A stretch of 64,000 bases of DNA from NCBI GenBank assembly GCA_963708115.1, contig CAVPRX010000001.1, positions 806,001-870,000 on the forward strand, read 5' to 3'. Source of the DNA: VRUE01 sp963708115. Lineage in GTDB: Bacteria; Actinomycetota; Thermoleophilia; Solirubrobacterales; 70-9. Below, one piece after another: positions 43,475 through 53,600 of the stretch. Positions within the stretch are counted from its first letter, which is position 1. The number at the start of each line of letters is the position of its first letter. The notes beneath the pieces are model-generated. The model was not told where the DNA came from and did no database searches. It saw only the letters and a list, made by a program, of their open reading frames with translations. A program made the translations under genes and the position numbers.

Positions 43475-44167
43475 TTACTCCCCGGAGTCGCCTGAGTCGC
43501 CGCCGTCGCCCGAGTCGCCACCATCGTCGGCGGCCGGGGCCTCGCCCTCCTCGCCGACCAGCTCGGCCTCCTCCTCGACGGCGGGCTCGGGCTCTTCCTC
43601 GACGCGCGGCGGCGAGAGGGTGGCGATGGTGACCTCGTCGAGGTCGTCGGCGACGAATTTGACGCCCTCGGGGGCGGCGATGGTCGAGAGCGTCACGGTG
43701 TCGTTGATCTGCATCTCGGAGACGTCGGCGACAAGCCGCTCGGGGATCTCGGTCGGCAGCGCTTCGACGGTGATCTCGCGGGTGACGTGCTCGAGCACGC
43801 CGCCCTCTTTGACTCCCGGCGCCGTCTCGGTCCCCTCCAGCTCGATCGCGACCTCGGCCTGGATCGCCTCGTCGAGCTTCACTTCCTGCAAGTCGATGTG
43901 CTGGAGGTTGCCGCGTACCGGGTGCAGCTGTTGCTCCTTGACCACAACCGGGACGGCTTTCGCGCCCTCGAGCTCGAGGTCGAACAGCGCCTGACCACCG
44001 GCCAGGACCGCGCGGATCTCGCGTTCCCCCGCCTGGAAGGCACGGGCCTCTGAGCCGCCGCCGTAGACGACGCCGGGCACGAGGTCCCCGGCGCGCAGGC
44101 GGCGGGAGCTGCGCGAGCCGAAATCGGTGCGTTCGGCGGCCTTCAGTTTTTCGCGGGTGCGAGCCAT
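43475..44167 (-). CDS. rplY: 50S ribosomal protein L25 / general stress protein Ctc
   Basis: 230 residues. N-terminal L25 domain (ERTDFGSRSSRRLRAGDLVP, VVKEQQLHPVRGNLQHIDLQ) and C-terminal TL5-like domain (EGGVLEHVTREITVEALPTE, TVTLSTIAAPEG), with an acidic Glu/Asp/Gly tail. Binds 5S rRNA. Adjacent to pth. Confidence 0.95.
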   Translation of the reverse strand: MARTREKLKAAERTDFGSRSSRRLRAGDLVPGVVYGGGSEARAFQAGEREIRAVLAGGQALFDLELEGAKAVPVVVKEQQLHPVRGNLQHIDLQEVKLDEAIQAEVAIELEGTETAPGVKEGGVLEHVTREITVEALPTEIPERLVADVSEMQINDTVTLSTIAAPEGVKFVADDLDEVTIATLSPPRVEEEPEPAVEEEAELVGEEGEAPAADDGGDSGDGGDSGDSGE

Positions 44168-44220
44168 CGGACGGGAGAGGATAGAGAAAGCCGGGAAACG
44201 GAGCCCGCCGCGAGGAAGCT

Positions 44221-45657
44221 GTGACAACCTTGCCAGCCGTGGCAGACGAATCGAAGATCCCCAAAGGGCGGCTCCGCCGCTCGGCCAAGCTGGGCTCGAT
44301 CGTGGGCGTGCAGGGCGCCCGCTACGCCGGGACCAAGGCAACCAACGTCGCCCGCTCCGAGGAGGGCGGCAAAGAAAAGCTCGAGCAGCGCCACCTCGAG
44401 ACGGCGCTGAAGATGGTCGGCGCACTCGGCCAGATGAAGGGCGCAGCGATGAAGCTGGGGCAGTTCGCCTCCTTCATCGACACCGACTTCCTGCCCGAGG
44501 AGTCACGCGAGATCTACCAGGAGCAGCTCGCCAAGCTGCGCACCTCGGCGCCGCCGATGCCCTGGGAGAAGGTCGAGAAGGTGCTGCTCGAAGAGTACGA
44601 CGGCGAACCGGTCTCCGAGCTCTTCGCCGAGTTCGAGCACGAGGCTTTCGCCGCTGCCTCGATCGGCCAGGTGCACCGCGCCGAGATGCTCGACGGCCGC
44701 CGCGTCGCGGTCAAGATCCAGTACCCGGGCATCGCCGAGGCGCTCGACGCCGATCTGCGCAACGCCGGCACGATCGTCCGCCTCGCCCGTGCCCTCGCTC
44801 CCGGCCTCGACGCCAAGGCGATCGCCCAGGAGATCCGCGAGCGGGTCATGGAGGAGCTCGACTACGAGTACGAGGCGCAGAACCAGCGCTCCTTCGCCCG
44901 CGCCTATCGCGATCACCCCTTCATCTACGTCCCGGAAGTGATCACCCGTCTCTCGCGCCGCCGCGTGTTGGTGACCGAGTTCGTCGAGGGGCTGGACTTC
45001 GAGCGGATCAAGGAGCTGCCACACGAGGAGCGCAGCCGCTTCGGCGAGATCATCTTCCGTGGCAACCTCGGTTCGATGTTCAACCTGCAGCACTTCAACG
45101 CCGACCCCCACCCCGGCAATTACCTGCTGATGGAGGACGGCCGCGTCGCCTTCCTCGACTTCGGCATGACCAAGAAGCTCGACCGCGAGCAGATCGTCCT
45201 CGAGCAGCGCGCCTTCGACGCCGCCTCGCGCGACGATCCCGAAGCCTTCCGCGAGGCGCTGCACGACCTCGGCTTCATCAAGAACCCCTCGAAGCTGGAC
45301 GCCGAGCGGCTGCTCGAGCACATGGGGGCGGTCGGCGGCTGGTACGTCGAAGACCGCGAGATCGAAATCACCGCCCAACGGGTGATGAAGATCATCGAGT
45401 CGACCAACGATCCGCGCTCGGAGTACTACGACCTGATGCGGCGCGAGTCGATCCCCGCCGACGAGCTGATGGGCCGGCGGATGGAAATAGGCGTCGTCGC
45501 GGTCTTGGGCCAGCTGCGGGCGAAACGCAACTGGCACCGGATCATGCGCGAGTGGGTCTACGCGGACCCACCTTCGACCGAGCTGGGCGAGCAGGAGTGG
45601 GAGTACTTCGAGGGAAGAGGGATAAAGCGAGTCTCGGGCTTGACCGAAACTCGCTGA
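44221..45657 (+). CDS. UbiB/ABC1/AarF-family atypical kinase
   Basis: 478 residues with the ABC1 signatures KGAAMKLGQFASF (KxGQ), AAASIGQVHRAEML, VAVKIQYPG (Lys), EELDYEYEAQNQ, NADPHPGNYLLM and LDFGMTKKLD (DFG). The family acts in quinone or lipid metabolism. Start GTG 44221. Divergent from rplY. Confidence 0.9.
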   Translation: MTTLPAVADESKIPKGRLRRSAKLGSIVGVQGARYAGTKATNVARSEEGGKEKLEQRHLETALKMVGALGQMKGAAMKLGQFASFIDTDFLPEESREIYQEQLAKLRTSAPPMPWEKVEKVLLEEYDGEPVSELFAEFEHEAFAAASIGQVHRAEMLDGRRVAVKIQYPGIAEALDADLRNAGTIVRLARALAPGLDAKAIAQEIRERVMEELDYEYEAQNQRSFARAYRDHPFIYVPEVITRLSRRRVLVTEFVEGLDFERIKELPHEERSRFGEIIFRGNLGSMFNLQHFNADPHPGNYLLMEDGRVAFLDFGMTKKLDREQIVLEQRAFDAASRDDPEAFREALHDLGFIKNPSKLDAERLLEHMGAVGGWYVEDREIEITAQRVMKIIESTNDPRSEYYDLMRRESIPADELMGRRMEIGVVAVLGQLRAKRNWHRIMREWVYADPPSTELGEQEWEYFEGRGIKRVSGLTETR

Positions 45658-45689
45658 ACGGGACGAATCGAGCCGGTGGAGGAGAGACG

Positions 45690-46553
45690 ATGAAGCGGAT
45701 CAAACGAGGCTGGGCGCTGAGCAAGAAAAGCTGGGGGGTGCTGAACAGCCACCGCGAGCTGGCCCGCTTCCCTCTGTACGGAGCGGTCGCCACGATCCCG
45801 CTGGCCTTCATCTTCCTCGGACCGGGGCTCTACCTGCTCGAGAAGGACGTGCTCGGCGGCGCGATCCCGCTACTGGTGATCGGCGTCTATGTGCTCAGCG
45901 TGGTCGGCTTCTACTTCAGCGTCGGCCTCGCGGCTGCCGCCGACATGATCTTTCGCGGCGAGCAGGCAACCGTCAGCGACGGGCTCGCCGTCGCCCGCAA
46001 CCGCTTTTCCCAGATCTGCGGCTGGGCGGCGGTCTCGACCGCAATCAGCGTGCTGATGGGGGCGCTGGAAAACCAGGGCGGAATCGCCGGGACGATCGCC
46101 GCGCGGCTGGTCGGCATGGCCTGGTCGCTGGTCACCTTCCTGGCCGTGCCCGTGATCGCGATCGAGGGCACCGGGCCGTTCGAAACGCTGAAGCGCTCGG
46201 CGAGCCTGTTCAAATCGCGCTGGGGACAGCAGATCACCGGCAACATCGCGATCGGCGGCGCGGTCTTCCTCTTCGGCGTGCTGCCTAGCGCGGCGCTGAT
46301 CGCGATCGGCGTCCTGGTTTGGGCCTCGGCTAGCTTCGCCGGTGCGCTGCTCGTCGTCCTCGGCGCAATCGGCCTGGCGATCGCTCTGTTGGTCAGCAAG
46401 GCGCTGAGCGGCATCTTTGGCGTAGCGCTCTACCGCTACGCGCTTGATGGCGAGGCGGTCGGCGGCTTCAGCGCCGAGGACATGGAGTCGGCCGTGAAGA
46501 TCAAGAAGGGCGGCCGCAACGCACCGCCGACGGCCACCCCCGGCACGGTCTGA
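45690..46553 (+). CDS. Polytopic membrane protein (DUF6159-like)
   Basis: 287 residues with six or seven hydrophobic helices (ARFPLYGAVATIPLAFIFLG, LLVIGVYVLSVVGFYFSVGL and so on), an internal GWAAVSTAISVLMG and a C-terminal LYRYALDGEAVGGFSAEDME. Resembles small glycerophosphoryl-type membrane families (DUF6159) from memory; no function known. ATG has GGAGGAGAG upstream. Confidence 0.75.
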   Translation: MKRIKRGWALSKKSWGVLNSHRELARFPLYGAVATIPLAFIFLGPGLYLLEKDVLGGAIPLLVIGVYVLSVVGFYFSVGLAAAADMIFRGEQATVSDGLAVARNRFSQICGWAAVSTAISVLMGALENQGGIAGTIAARLVGMAWSLVTFLAVPVIAIEGTGPFETLKRSASLFKSRWGQQITGNIAIGGAVFLFGVLPSAALIAIGVLVWASASFAGALLVVLGAIGLAIALLVSKALSGIFGVALYRYALDGEAVGGFSAEDMESAVKIKKGGRNAPPTATPGTV

Positions 46554-46558
46554 ATCGC

Positions 46559-46604
46559 CGCATCCGACATTGACCACCTCCCGCTGGGGTCAATGTCGGA
46601 TGCG
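46559..46604. terminator. Bidirectional hairpin terminator
   Basis: 17-bp perfect stem CGCATCCGACATTGACC and its complement, with a 12-nt loop, between two converging genes. The right arm overlaps the last codons of the GDPD gene. Confidence 0.6.
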
Positions 46605-47327
46605 CTCGAAGAGACGGGGGTCGTTTGAGCAGATGCCGTCGACCCCGGCGGCTATGAGCTTGCCCATGCGGCCTGGGTCGTCAACGGTCCAGGCGATCAG
46701 CTCGACTCCAGCCAGGTCGGTGATCTTGGCCAGCTGACGGCTCACGAGCGGGTGATAGACCCACATCGCCTCCACCCCCATCTTCGGCAGTTCGCGCGCG
46801 GCGAGACCCGGCAGGCGTTTGCGCATCCAGACCAGGGCGGCAAGCATCGGCGCCTTCGCCCAGCGCTTCGAGTTCCAGTCCTTCGTCACCCTGGGGTAGG
46901 TCCAGCCACGACGTAGGCCTGACTCGAGCGCACCGATCTTGGCCAGGGTCGAGAGCTCCATGGTCGAGACCATCGCCCGGTCGAGCAGACCGCTGTCGCG
47001 AACCGCCGCGACGATCTCCTCCTCCCGTCCGGGCAGCTTGATGTCGAGGTCGATCTCGACCCCGTCCAGCGGTGGCTTCGTGAAGGCGTCAAGCGCCTGG
47101 GTCAGGGTCAGGGGCTCGCGCCCTTCCGCGTCGTGCCAGTCGTGGGCGACGATCAGCGGCGTCCGCTCCGCCGCCTCCAGGCGAGGATGGCCGTCGCGCG
47201 TCCAGAGCACGTCGAGCTCGATCGTGTCGACGCCCGCCTCGACCGCCGCGGCGAAGCTCTCCAGCGTGTTGCCGGGGGCAATCAGGTCGGCCCCCTTGTG
47301 GCCGACCAGGCGCAGGCCGTCAGGCAC
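46590..47327 (-). CDS. Glycerophosphodiester phosphodiesterase
   Basis: 245 residues, GDPD fold: LVGHKGADLIAPGNTLESFAAAVEAGVDTIELDV, HDWHDAEGREPL, and a C-terminal GVELIAWTVDDPGRMGKLIAAGVDGICSNDP. Cleaves glycerophosphodiesters. The start GTG overlaps the prs stop by one base (TAGTG). Confidence 0.9.
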   Translation of the reverse strand: MPDGLRLVGHKGADLIAPGNTLESFAAAVEAGVDTIELDVLWTRDGHPRLEAAERTPLIVAHDWHDAEGREPLTLTQALDAFTKPPLDGVEIDLDIKLPGREEEIVAAVRDSGLLDRAMVSTMELSTLAKIGALESGLRRGWTYPRVTKDWNSKRWAKAPMLAALVWMRKRLPGLAARELPKMGVEAMWVYHPLVSRQLAKITDLAGVELIAWTVDDPGRMGKLIAAGVDGICSNDPRLFERIRH

Positions 47328-48355
47328 TAGAAAAGTTGATTCTCGCCGGCGAAGATCTCGGAGACCGAGTCGTCGGTGAAGATGCGCCGAATCGAGTCGG
47401 CGAAGGTGCCGGCGGTCGAGAGCACCGTAATGTTGTCCGGGGCACCGGGGCGGAGCGGGATCGTGTCGGTAACGACGATCCGCTCGATTGCCGAGCTCGC
47501 CAGCCGCTCGTAGGCCGGCCCGGAGAAGACACCGTGCGTCGCGCAGGCGATCACCCGTGCGGCGCCCTCATCGAGCACCGTCTGGGCGGCAGCGCAGAGC
47601 GTCCCGGCGGTATCGATCATGTCGTCGACGAGGACCGCGGTCTTGCCCTTGACGTCGCCGACCACGTAGCCGATCTCGGCGACCTGCTGGGCGGGGCGCT
47701 CCTTCTCCATCACCGCCCAGTGGGTACCGATGCGGCGGGCGAAGTTGCGTGCGGTCTTGACCCGGCCGGCGTCGGGAGAGACGATCACGAGCTCGTCGGT
47801 CAGTTCCTGGTCGGCAAACCACTGGGTCAGCATCGGCATCGCCGTCATGTGGTCGACCGGGACGTGGAAGAAGCCCTGGACCTGGCCGGCGTGCAGGTCC
47901 ATGGTGAGGACGCGGTCGGTACCGACCCCCTCCAAGCACTTGGCCATGATGCGGGCGGAGATCGGCTCGCGCGGCGCGGACTTCTTGTCCTGACGGGCAT
48001 AGCCGTACCAGGGCAGCACGGCGATGATGCGGTGCGCGGAGGCGCCCTGGGCGGCGTCGATCATGGTCAGCAGCTCGACCAGGGCGTCGTTCGGCGTCAT
48101 CTCGCTCTGCTCGTTGGCGCAAGTCGACTGGACGATGAAGACGTCGGCGCCGCGGATCGACTCCTCGTAGCGGCAGTAGACCTCGCCGTTGGCGAAGGTC
48201 TTCAGCGTCACCTGGCCGAGGTCGAGTTCGAGCTTGCCGGCGACCTTCGCCGCAAGCTCCATCGAACTGCGGCCGCCGAAGACCATCATCCGCTTCGAGT
48301 AGTCGTGCGGGATGGCGGTCGGCGCCGTCTCGGGGCGCTGCTCGATCGTGCTCAC
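47327..48355 (-). CDS. prs: Ribose-phosphate pyrophosphokinase
   Basis: 342 residues. ANGEVYCRYEESIRGADVF, DLHAGQVQGFFHVPVDHM (flexible loop/PRPP site), IVSPDAGRVKTARNFARRI and LVDDMIDTAGTL (PRPP-binding). Makes PRPP from ribose-5-phosphate and ATP. It overlaps glmU by 4 bp; glmU-prs is a standard actinobacterial pair. Confidence 0.97.
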   Translation of the reverse strand: MSTIEQRPETAPTAIPHDYSKRMMVFGGRSSMELAAKVAGKLELDLGQVTLKTFANGEVYCRYEESIRGADVFIVQSTCANEQSEMTPNDALVELLTMIDAAQGASAHRIIAVLPWYGYARQDKKSAPREPISARIMAKCLEGVGTDRVLTMDLHAGQVQGFFHVPVDHMTAMPMLTQWFADQELTDELVIVSPDAGRVKTARNFARRIGTHWAVMEKERPAQQVAEIGYVVGDVKGKTAVLVDDMIDTAGTLCAAAQTVLDEGAARVIACATHGVFSGPAYERLASSAIERIVVTDTIPLRPGAPDNITVLSTAGTFADSIRRIFTDDSVSEIFAGENQLF

Positions 48356-49743
48356 GAATCCTCCTCATGGGCACGGGTGGATTTGCCCTCCGCGTAGCCC
48401 TCGATGTTCCTCTGGTCGTTCTGGCTCACCGCTAGCGCCCCCTCCGGGACGTCCTTCTTGATCACCGCTCCGGCGCCAGTGTAGGCGGCGTCCCCGACTT
48501 GTACCGGGGCGATCAGCATCGTGTCAACGCCGAGCCGCACATCGGCGCCGATCGTCGTACGGTGCTTGCGGAAACCGTCGTAGTTGGCGGTGATCGTGCC
48601 GGCGCCGAGATTGCTGCCGGCCCCGATGTCCGCGTCGCCGACGTAGGCGAGATGGGGGACCTTGGCGCCCTCGCCGATCTGCGAGTTCTTGATCTCGACG
48701 AAGGTGCCGGCCTTGGCCCCCGCGTCCAAGCGAGCGCCGGGGCGCAGGTAGGCAAAGGGACCGACGCTGCAGCCGTCGAGGACGTCGCACTCGACCAGGT
48801 AGGAGTGGGGAACCGTCACATTCGCGCCGAGGCGAGTGTCGATCAGCGTGCTGAGCGGGCCGACGACCGAGCCGGCGCCGATCGCGGTGTCGCCACGCAA
48901 GCTCGTGCCGGGCTCGATCCGGGCATCGGCGGCGATCTCCACGCCCGCGTCGACCCAGGTCGTGCCGGGATCGACGACCGTGACACCGGCCAGCATGTGC
49001 TTCTCGAGAATTCGGCGGCGACCCTCCGTCTCGACCGCAGCCAGCTCCGCCATGTTGTTGACCCCCATGGTCACCGCAAAGTCGTCGGCGCGGTGAGCGG
49101 CGACAGAGTGGCCGGCCTCGCGAAGGGAAGCGAAGACGTCGGTGAGGTAGTACTCGCTCTGGGCGTTGTCGTTCGACAGCCCCGCCAGGGCGATCGCAAG
49201 TGGGCCGGCATCGAAGGCGTAGGTGCCGGCGTTGATCTCGCGGATCGCGAGCTCATCGGCGCCGGCATCGCCGGCGGCTTTCGCCTCGACCACGCGCTCG
49301 ACCTCACCGTCGGCATCGCGCACGACGCGCCCGTAGCTGCCCGGATCGTCGAGCTCGATGGTCATCATCGTCGCGGCGGAGCGGGAGGCGGCGTGGGCTT
49401 CGAGGAAGCCCGAGACGATCTCGGCAGAGATCAGCGGGTGGTCTCCGGACAGGACGAGAACCGTCTCCGCCGCTTCGATCAGCGGCATGGCGGCACGCAC
49501 GGCGCCCCCGGTGCCGTCCGGCTGCGGCTGCACAACCGTCTCGACCTCGCCGGGCAGACCGGCGGAGATGTCGATGCCCGGGGAGACGATCGCCGCCACC
49601 GGGCCAGCACCGGCCTCACGCGCGGCGAGAACCGGCCATGCAACCAGCGGCCGCCCACAGACGGGATGGAGCATCTTCGGCAAGCTCGAGCGCATGCGGG
49701 TACCTGCGCCGGCCGCCATAACCAGGACCAGAGGCGAACTCAC
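48352..49743 (-). CDS. glmU: Bifunctional UDP-N-acetylglucosamine pyrophosphorylase / glucosamine-1-phosphate acetyltransferase
   Basis: 463 residues. The uridyltransferase motif VMAAGAGTRMRSSLPKMLHP and QSEYYLTDVFASLREAGH, then a left-handed beta-helix (acetyltransferase) with TVPHSYLVECDVLDGCSVGP, VEIKNSQIGEGAKVPHLAYV and NYDGFRKHRTTIG. Produces UDP-GlcNAc for the cell wall. Confidence 0.97.
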   Translation of the reverse strand: MSSPLVLVMAAGAGTRMRSSLPKMLHPVCGRPLVAWPVLAAREAGAGPVAAIVSPGIDISAGLPGEVETVVQPQPDGTGGAVRAAMPLIEAAETVLVLSGDHPLISAEIVSGFLEAHAASRSAATMMTIELDDPGSYGRVVRDADGEVERVVEAKAAGDAGADELAIREINAGTYAFDAGPLAIALAGLSNDNAQSEYYLTDVFASLREAGHSVAAHRADDFAVTMGVNNMAELAAVETEGRRRILEKHMLAGVTVVDPGTTWVDAGVEIAADARIEPGTSLRGDTAIGAGSVVGPLSTLIDTRLGANVTVPHSYLVECDVLDGCSVGPFAYLRPGARLDAGAKAGTFVEIKNSQIGEGAKVPHLAYVGDADIGAGSNLGAGTITANYDGFRKHRTTIGADVRLGVDTMLIAPVQVGDAAYTGAGAVIKKDVPEGALAVSQNDQRNIEGYAEGKSTRAHEEDS

Positions 49744-49762
49744 TCTGGGATCGTAGTGGTAA

Positions 49763-49865
49763 GGGAGTCCTGTGCCCCTCCCGCGGAAGCCGTTGCGCAG
49801 CAGATTGCGGACGGCGATTCGGATTGCCCGTCCCGGAGCTTCCGCGGGAGGGGCACAGGACTCCC
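49763..49865. repeat. 28-bp perfect inverted repeat with 47-bp spacer
   Basis: Arms 49763-49790 and 49838-49865 are exactly complementary (the left arm begins GGGAGTCCTGTGCC). Between glmU and an upstream membrane-protein gene on the same strand. No gene inside, so either a miniature transposable element or an unusual transcriptional structure. Confidence 0.7.
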
Positions 49866-49897
49866 CTCGCCATGAGCTACAGGTGAACCCTCAGGCG

Positions 49898-50488
49898 CTA
49901 AGCGCGGAGGGAGCTGGCGCTAGAGCGCGCGAGATCTTTTCCTACGAGAGCTACTGAGGTGAGGGTCCAGCCGGCGAAGATCAGGTCTATGCCTACCAGG
50001 AGGCCGATTGCCCAGTCTGCGGAGCTGGGGAACTTGGCCAGTACGAGGATGCCGATCAGGAGTCCGGCGAAGCCACTGAGGCCGACCAGGCCCGCGCCCT
50101 GTTGGCCGCGGCCGGCGAAGGCGACGAAGATTCGGGTCAGTCCCATGAAGAGGAAGTAGATGCCGAGCACCAGGGTCAGGGTCAGGGTGCCGTTGTGCGG
50201 TTCGACGATCAGCCAGAGGCCGACGATGACCGTGAGGAAGGCCCAGAGCAGGCGCAGGATGACCGACCCGATCGAGTGCGCGGTGAACGCGCCGGCGACG
50301 AGGAACGCCCCGGCGACGACCAGAATCCAGCCGATGAAGATCGCGGTCCCGACCGATGCCACCGCGGGCACGACGATCGCCACGCAGCCGACGATGATCG
50401 CCAGCACCCCCACCGTCATCAGCGCCTTCCAGCTGCGCGCCAGTCCGGCGCGTACTTCCGGGTCCAGCGCGGTTCCACCCATCTCCAT
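49898..50488 (-). CDS. HdeD/DUF308-family membrane protein
   Basis: 196 residues with six membrane helices and typical DUF308 sequence GVLAIIVGCVAIVVPAVASV, FIGWILVVAGAFLVAGAFTA and RLLWAFLTVIVGLWLI. Acid-stress or lipid roles are guessed in the family. Start ATG 50488. Confidence 0.85.
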   Translation of the reverse strand: MEMGGTALDPEVRAGLARSWKALMTVGVLAIIVGCVAIVVPAVASVGTAIFIGWILVVAGAFLVAGAFTAHSIGSVILRLLWAFLTVIVGLWLIVEPHNGTLTLTLVLGIYFLFMGLTRIFVAFAGRGQQGAGLVGLSGFAGLLIGILVLAKFPSSADWAIGLLVGIDLIFAGWTLTSVALVGKDLARSSASSLRA

Positions 50489-50603
50489 GCCAACGACCTT
50501 AAGCTCTCACGCGGACGCAATCGACGACTTTTGTCGCCTTGATGACCCTATGGGGTCCAAAAGGCGTCAGAAGTTGGATGGGCCGCGGTAAGGTCGGTGC
50601 CGA

Positions 50604-50676
50604 TCCGGGGTGGTGTAGTCGGCTAGCACGTCTGGTTTTGGTCCAGGAAGCGAGGGTTCGAGTCCTTCCCCCGGAA
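50604..50676 (+). tRNA. tRNA-Gln (TTG)
   Basis: 73 nt: acceptor TCCGGGG / CCCCGGA, anticodon stem CTGG with loop TTTTGGT (anticodon TTG), T-arm GAGGG TTCGAGT CCTTC. Ends 10 bp before metH, which converges on it. Confidence 0.9.
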
Positions 50677-50686
50677 CTCGCGAGCA

Positions 50687-53600
50687 CTAGCTGACGGGCT
50701 CGCGCTCAGGGGGAATCTGACCGCCCCGCTCGGTGCCGGCGATCAGTTCGTCCGGTGCCTTGTCCTCGGGGATGAAGCCGGACTTCATGCCGAAGTAGAC
50801 GGCCTGGGGATGGTGGGCGACGATCGCCACCGTCGACTGCTCTGGCATCACGGCGTAGCCGTCGGAGAGGGTCATGCCGATCTGCTCGAGGTCGAGCAGG
50901 CGCCAGACCTTCTCGTGCTCGGACTGGTCCGGGCAGGCCGGATAGCCCCAGGAGTAGCGGCGGCCCTGGTCGGGATCGATGCCGAGCTCGCGGCGCACCT
51001 GGGCGTGCAGCCACTCGGCCAGGCCCTCGGCCGACTGCACGCCGAGGCCGTGGACGAAGAGCTGCTCGGCGAACTCGCCTTCGCTCTCCAAGCGCTCGAT
51101 CAGCTCGGTCACCTCCGGGCCGACGGTGACGCCCTGCAGGGCGACGACGTCACGTTCGCCGGACTCCAGCGGCCGGTAGAAGTCGGCCAGGCAGATCCGA
51201 TCGTGCTTGGGCTGGCGCGGGAAGACGAGCCGCTCCAGCTCGCGCTCGGGGTCCTCGGGGTCGAAGACGATCAACTCGTTGCCCGCGGAGTTGCAGGGGA
51301 AGTAGCCGAGCCGCGCCCGCGGTTGGAGGTAGTCCTGCTCGCGCCACATCCGCTCCAAGCGCGGCGCGAAGCCCTCCTCCTCGCCGTCGCCCTCGATCAG
51401 TGCGCGCCAGGCCTCGCCCTTGACCCCTTTGCCGCCCCAGTGCAGCTTGAAGAGCACGTGGCGGTCGAGATAGGGGTAGACCTCGTCGAGGTCGATCTCG
51501 ACCTCGACAGCGCCCCGGAACGGCGACTCGGGGATCGGGTTGTCGGTGACCGCGGCGGAGCGCACGCTGGCGTCGCTGGTCGGCGGCGAGTCGTCGACGA
51601 CGACCGGCTTCTCGCGCAGTGTCTTCGCCTCGGCGTGGATCCGCTCGACCAGGGCCTCACGCGCCGCTTCGTCGACGAGCGCGTCCATCGTGTCGAGGCC
51701 CTGGAAGGCGTCCTTGCAGTAGAAGACCCCGGGCGCGTAGACGTCGTCGGACTCTTTGCCATGCGGGTAGAGCGTGCGGCGGCCGAAGTCGCGGTTGATC
51801 GCGGCGCCGCCGATCAGCACCGGGAACTCGAGCCCGCGCTGGTGCAGCTCCTGGATGCAGATCGGCATCTGCTTCGAGGTCGAGACGAGCAGCGCGGAGA
51901 GCCCGATCGCGTCGGCCTCGTTCTCGACCGCAGCCTCGATGATCGTCTCGACCGGGACCTGCTTGCCGAGGTCGACCACGGTGTAGCCGTTGTTGGTGAG
52001 GATCGTGTTGACCAGCGACTTGCCGATGTCGTGAACGTCACCGAACACGGTCGCGATCACGACCTTGCCCTTGGTGTGGCCGTCGATCCGGTCGAGGTAG
52101 TTCTCCAGCCGCGCCACGGCGCGCTTCATCACTTCGGCCGACTGCAGGACGAAGGGCAGGATCAGTTCGCCGGCGCCGAACTTGTCGCCGACCTCCTTCA
52201 TCGCCGGCAGCAGCACCTCGTTCAGCGTCGGGACGGCGCCGATCTTCTCGTTCGAGCGGTCGATCCACTCCTCGACCCCGTCCTTCTTGCGGCGCAGGAT
52301 GTGCCAGTGCAGGGCCTCCTCGGGCTCCATCCCGGCGGTCGGGTCCTCCGCCTCCTCGATGGCCTCCTCGCCCTTTGACTCGAAGTGACCGATGAAGCGC
52401 TCCAGCGCGTCCTCGCGCCGGTTGAAGACGAGGTCGTCGGTCAGCTCGCGCTCCTCGTCGGAGATCTCCGAGTAGGGCGTGATGTGGTTCGGGTTGACCA
52501 TCGCCAGGTCGAGCCCGGCGTCGACGCAGTGGTGGAGGAAGACCGAGTTGAGCACGGCGCGGGCCGGCTGGCCGACGCCGAAAGAGACGTTGGAGACGCC
52601 GAGCGAGGTCTTGACCCCCGGGATCTCGGCCTTGATCCGCCGGATCCCCTCGATCGTCTCGACGGCCGATGGCTTCCACTCGTCGTCGCCGGTGGTCAGG
52701 GTGAAGGTGAGCGCGTCGAAGATCAGCGCCTCGGGGTCGAGGCCGTGCTTCTCGCAGGCCAAGTCACGGATGCGCTTGGCGATCTCGACCTTGCGCTCGG
52801 CCGTCTTCGCCATGCCGACCTCGTCGATCGTCAGCGCGATCAGCGCCGCCCCGTGGGCCTTGGCCAGCGGCGCGACGACGTTGGCCTTGTCCTCGCCCGC
52901 CTCGAGGTTGATCGAGTTGACGATCGCCCGTCCCGGGATCTTCTCCAGGGCGGCCTCGATCACGTTGGGCTCGGTCGAGTCGACTTGGATCGGCGCCGGC
53001 TGGGTCAACGAGATCCGCTCGACCACGGCGACCATCTGCTCGTCCTCGTCGGCGCGCTCGGTCAGCGCCACGCAGATGTCGAGCATGTGGGCGCCGCCTT
53101 CGACCTGGTCTTCGGCGACCTGGACCAGGCCGTCGTAATCGTCGGCGAGCAGCAACTCCTTGGCCTTGCGCGAGCCCTGCGAGTTGACCCGCTCGCCGAC
53201 CAGGGTCGGGCGCGGCTCCTGGACCAGCGGCGTCGAGGTCATCATCGAGGAGACCTCGATCGGCCCCGGCGCGGGGCGCTCGCCGGGCACGCGGCCATCG
53301 ACCCGGGCGCGGATCGCCGCGATGTGCTCGGGGGTCGTCCCGCAGCAGCCGCCGACGATCCCCACCGAGTAGCGCTCGACGAACTCGCCCAGCGTCGCCG
53401 CCAATGGCTCGGGCTGTTCGGGGAAGATCGTCTCGCCGTCGGGCCCCTGAAGAGGCAGGCCCGCATTGGGAATGCAGTGGACCGGCAGCGGGCTGTTCTC
53501 ACCGAGGAAGCGGATCGCCTCGCGCATGTCCTCGGGGCCGGTCGAGCAGTTGAGCCCGATCACGTCGACGTCGAGCGCGGTCAGCGTCGTCAGCACCGCC

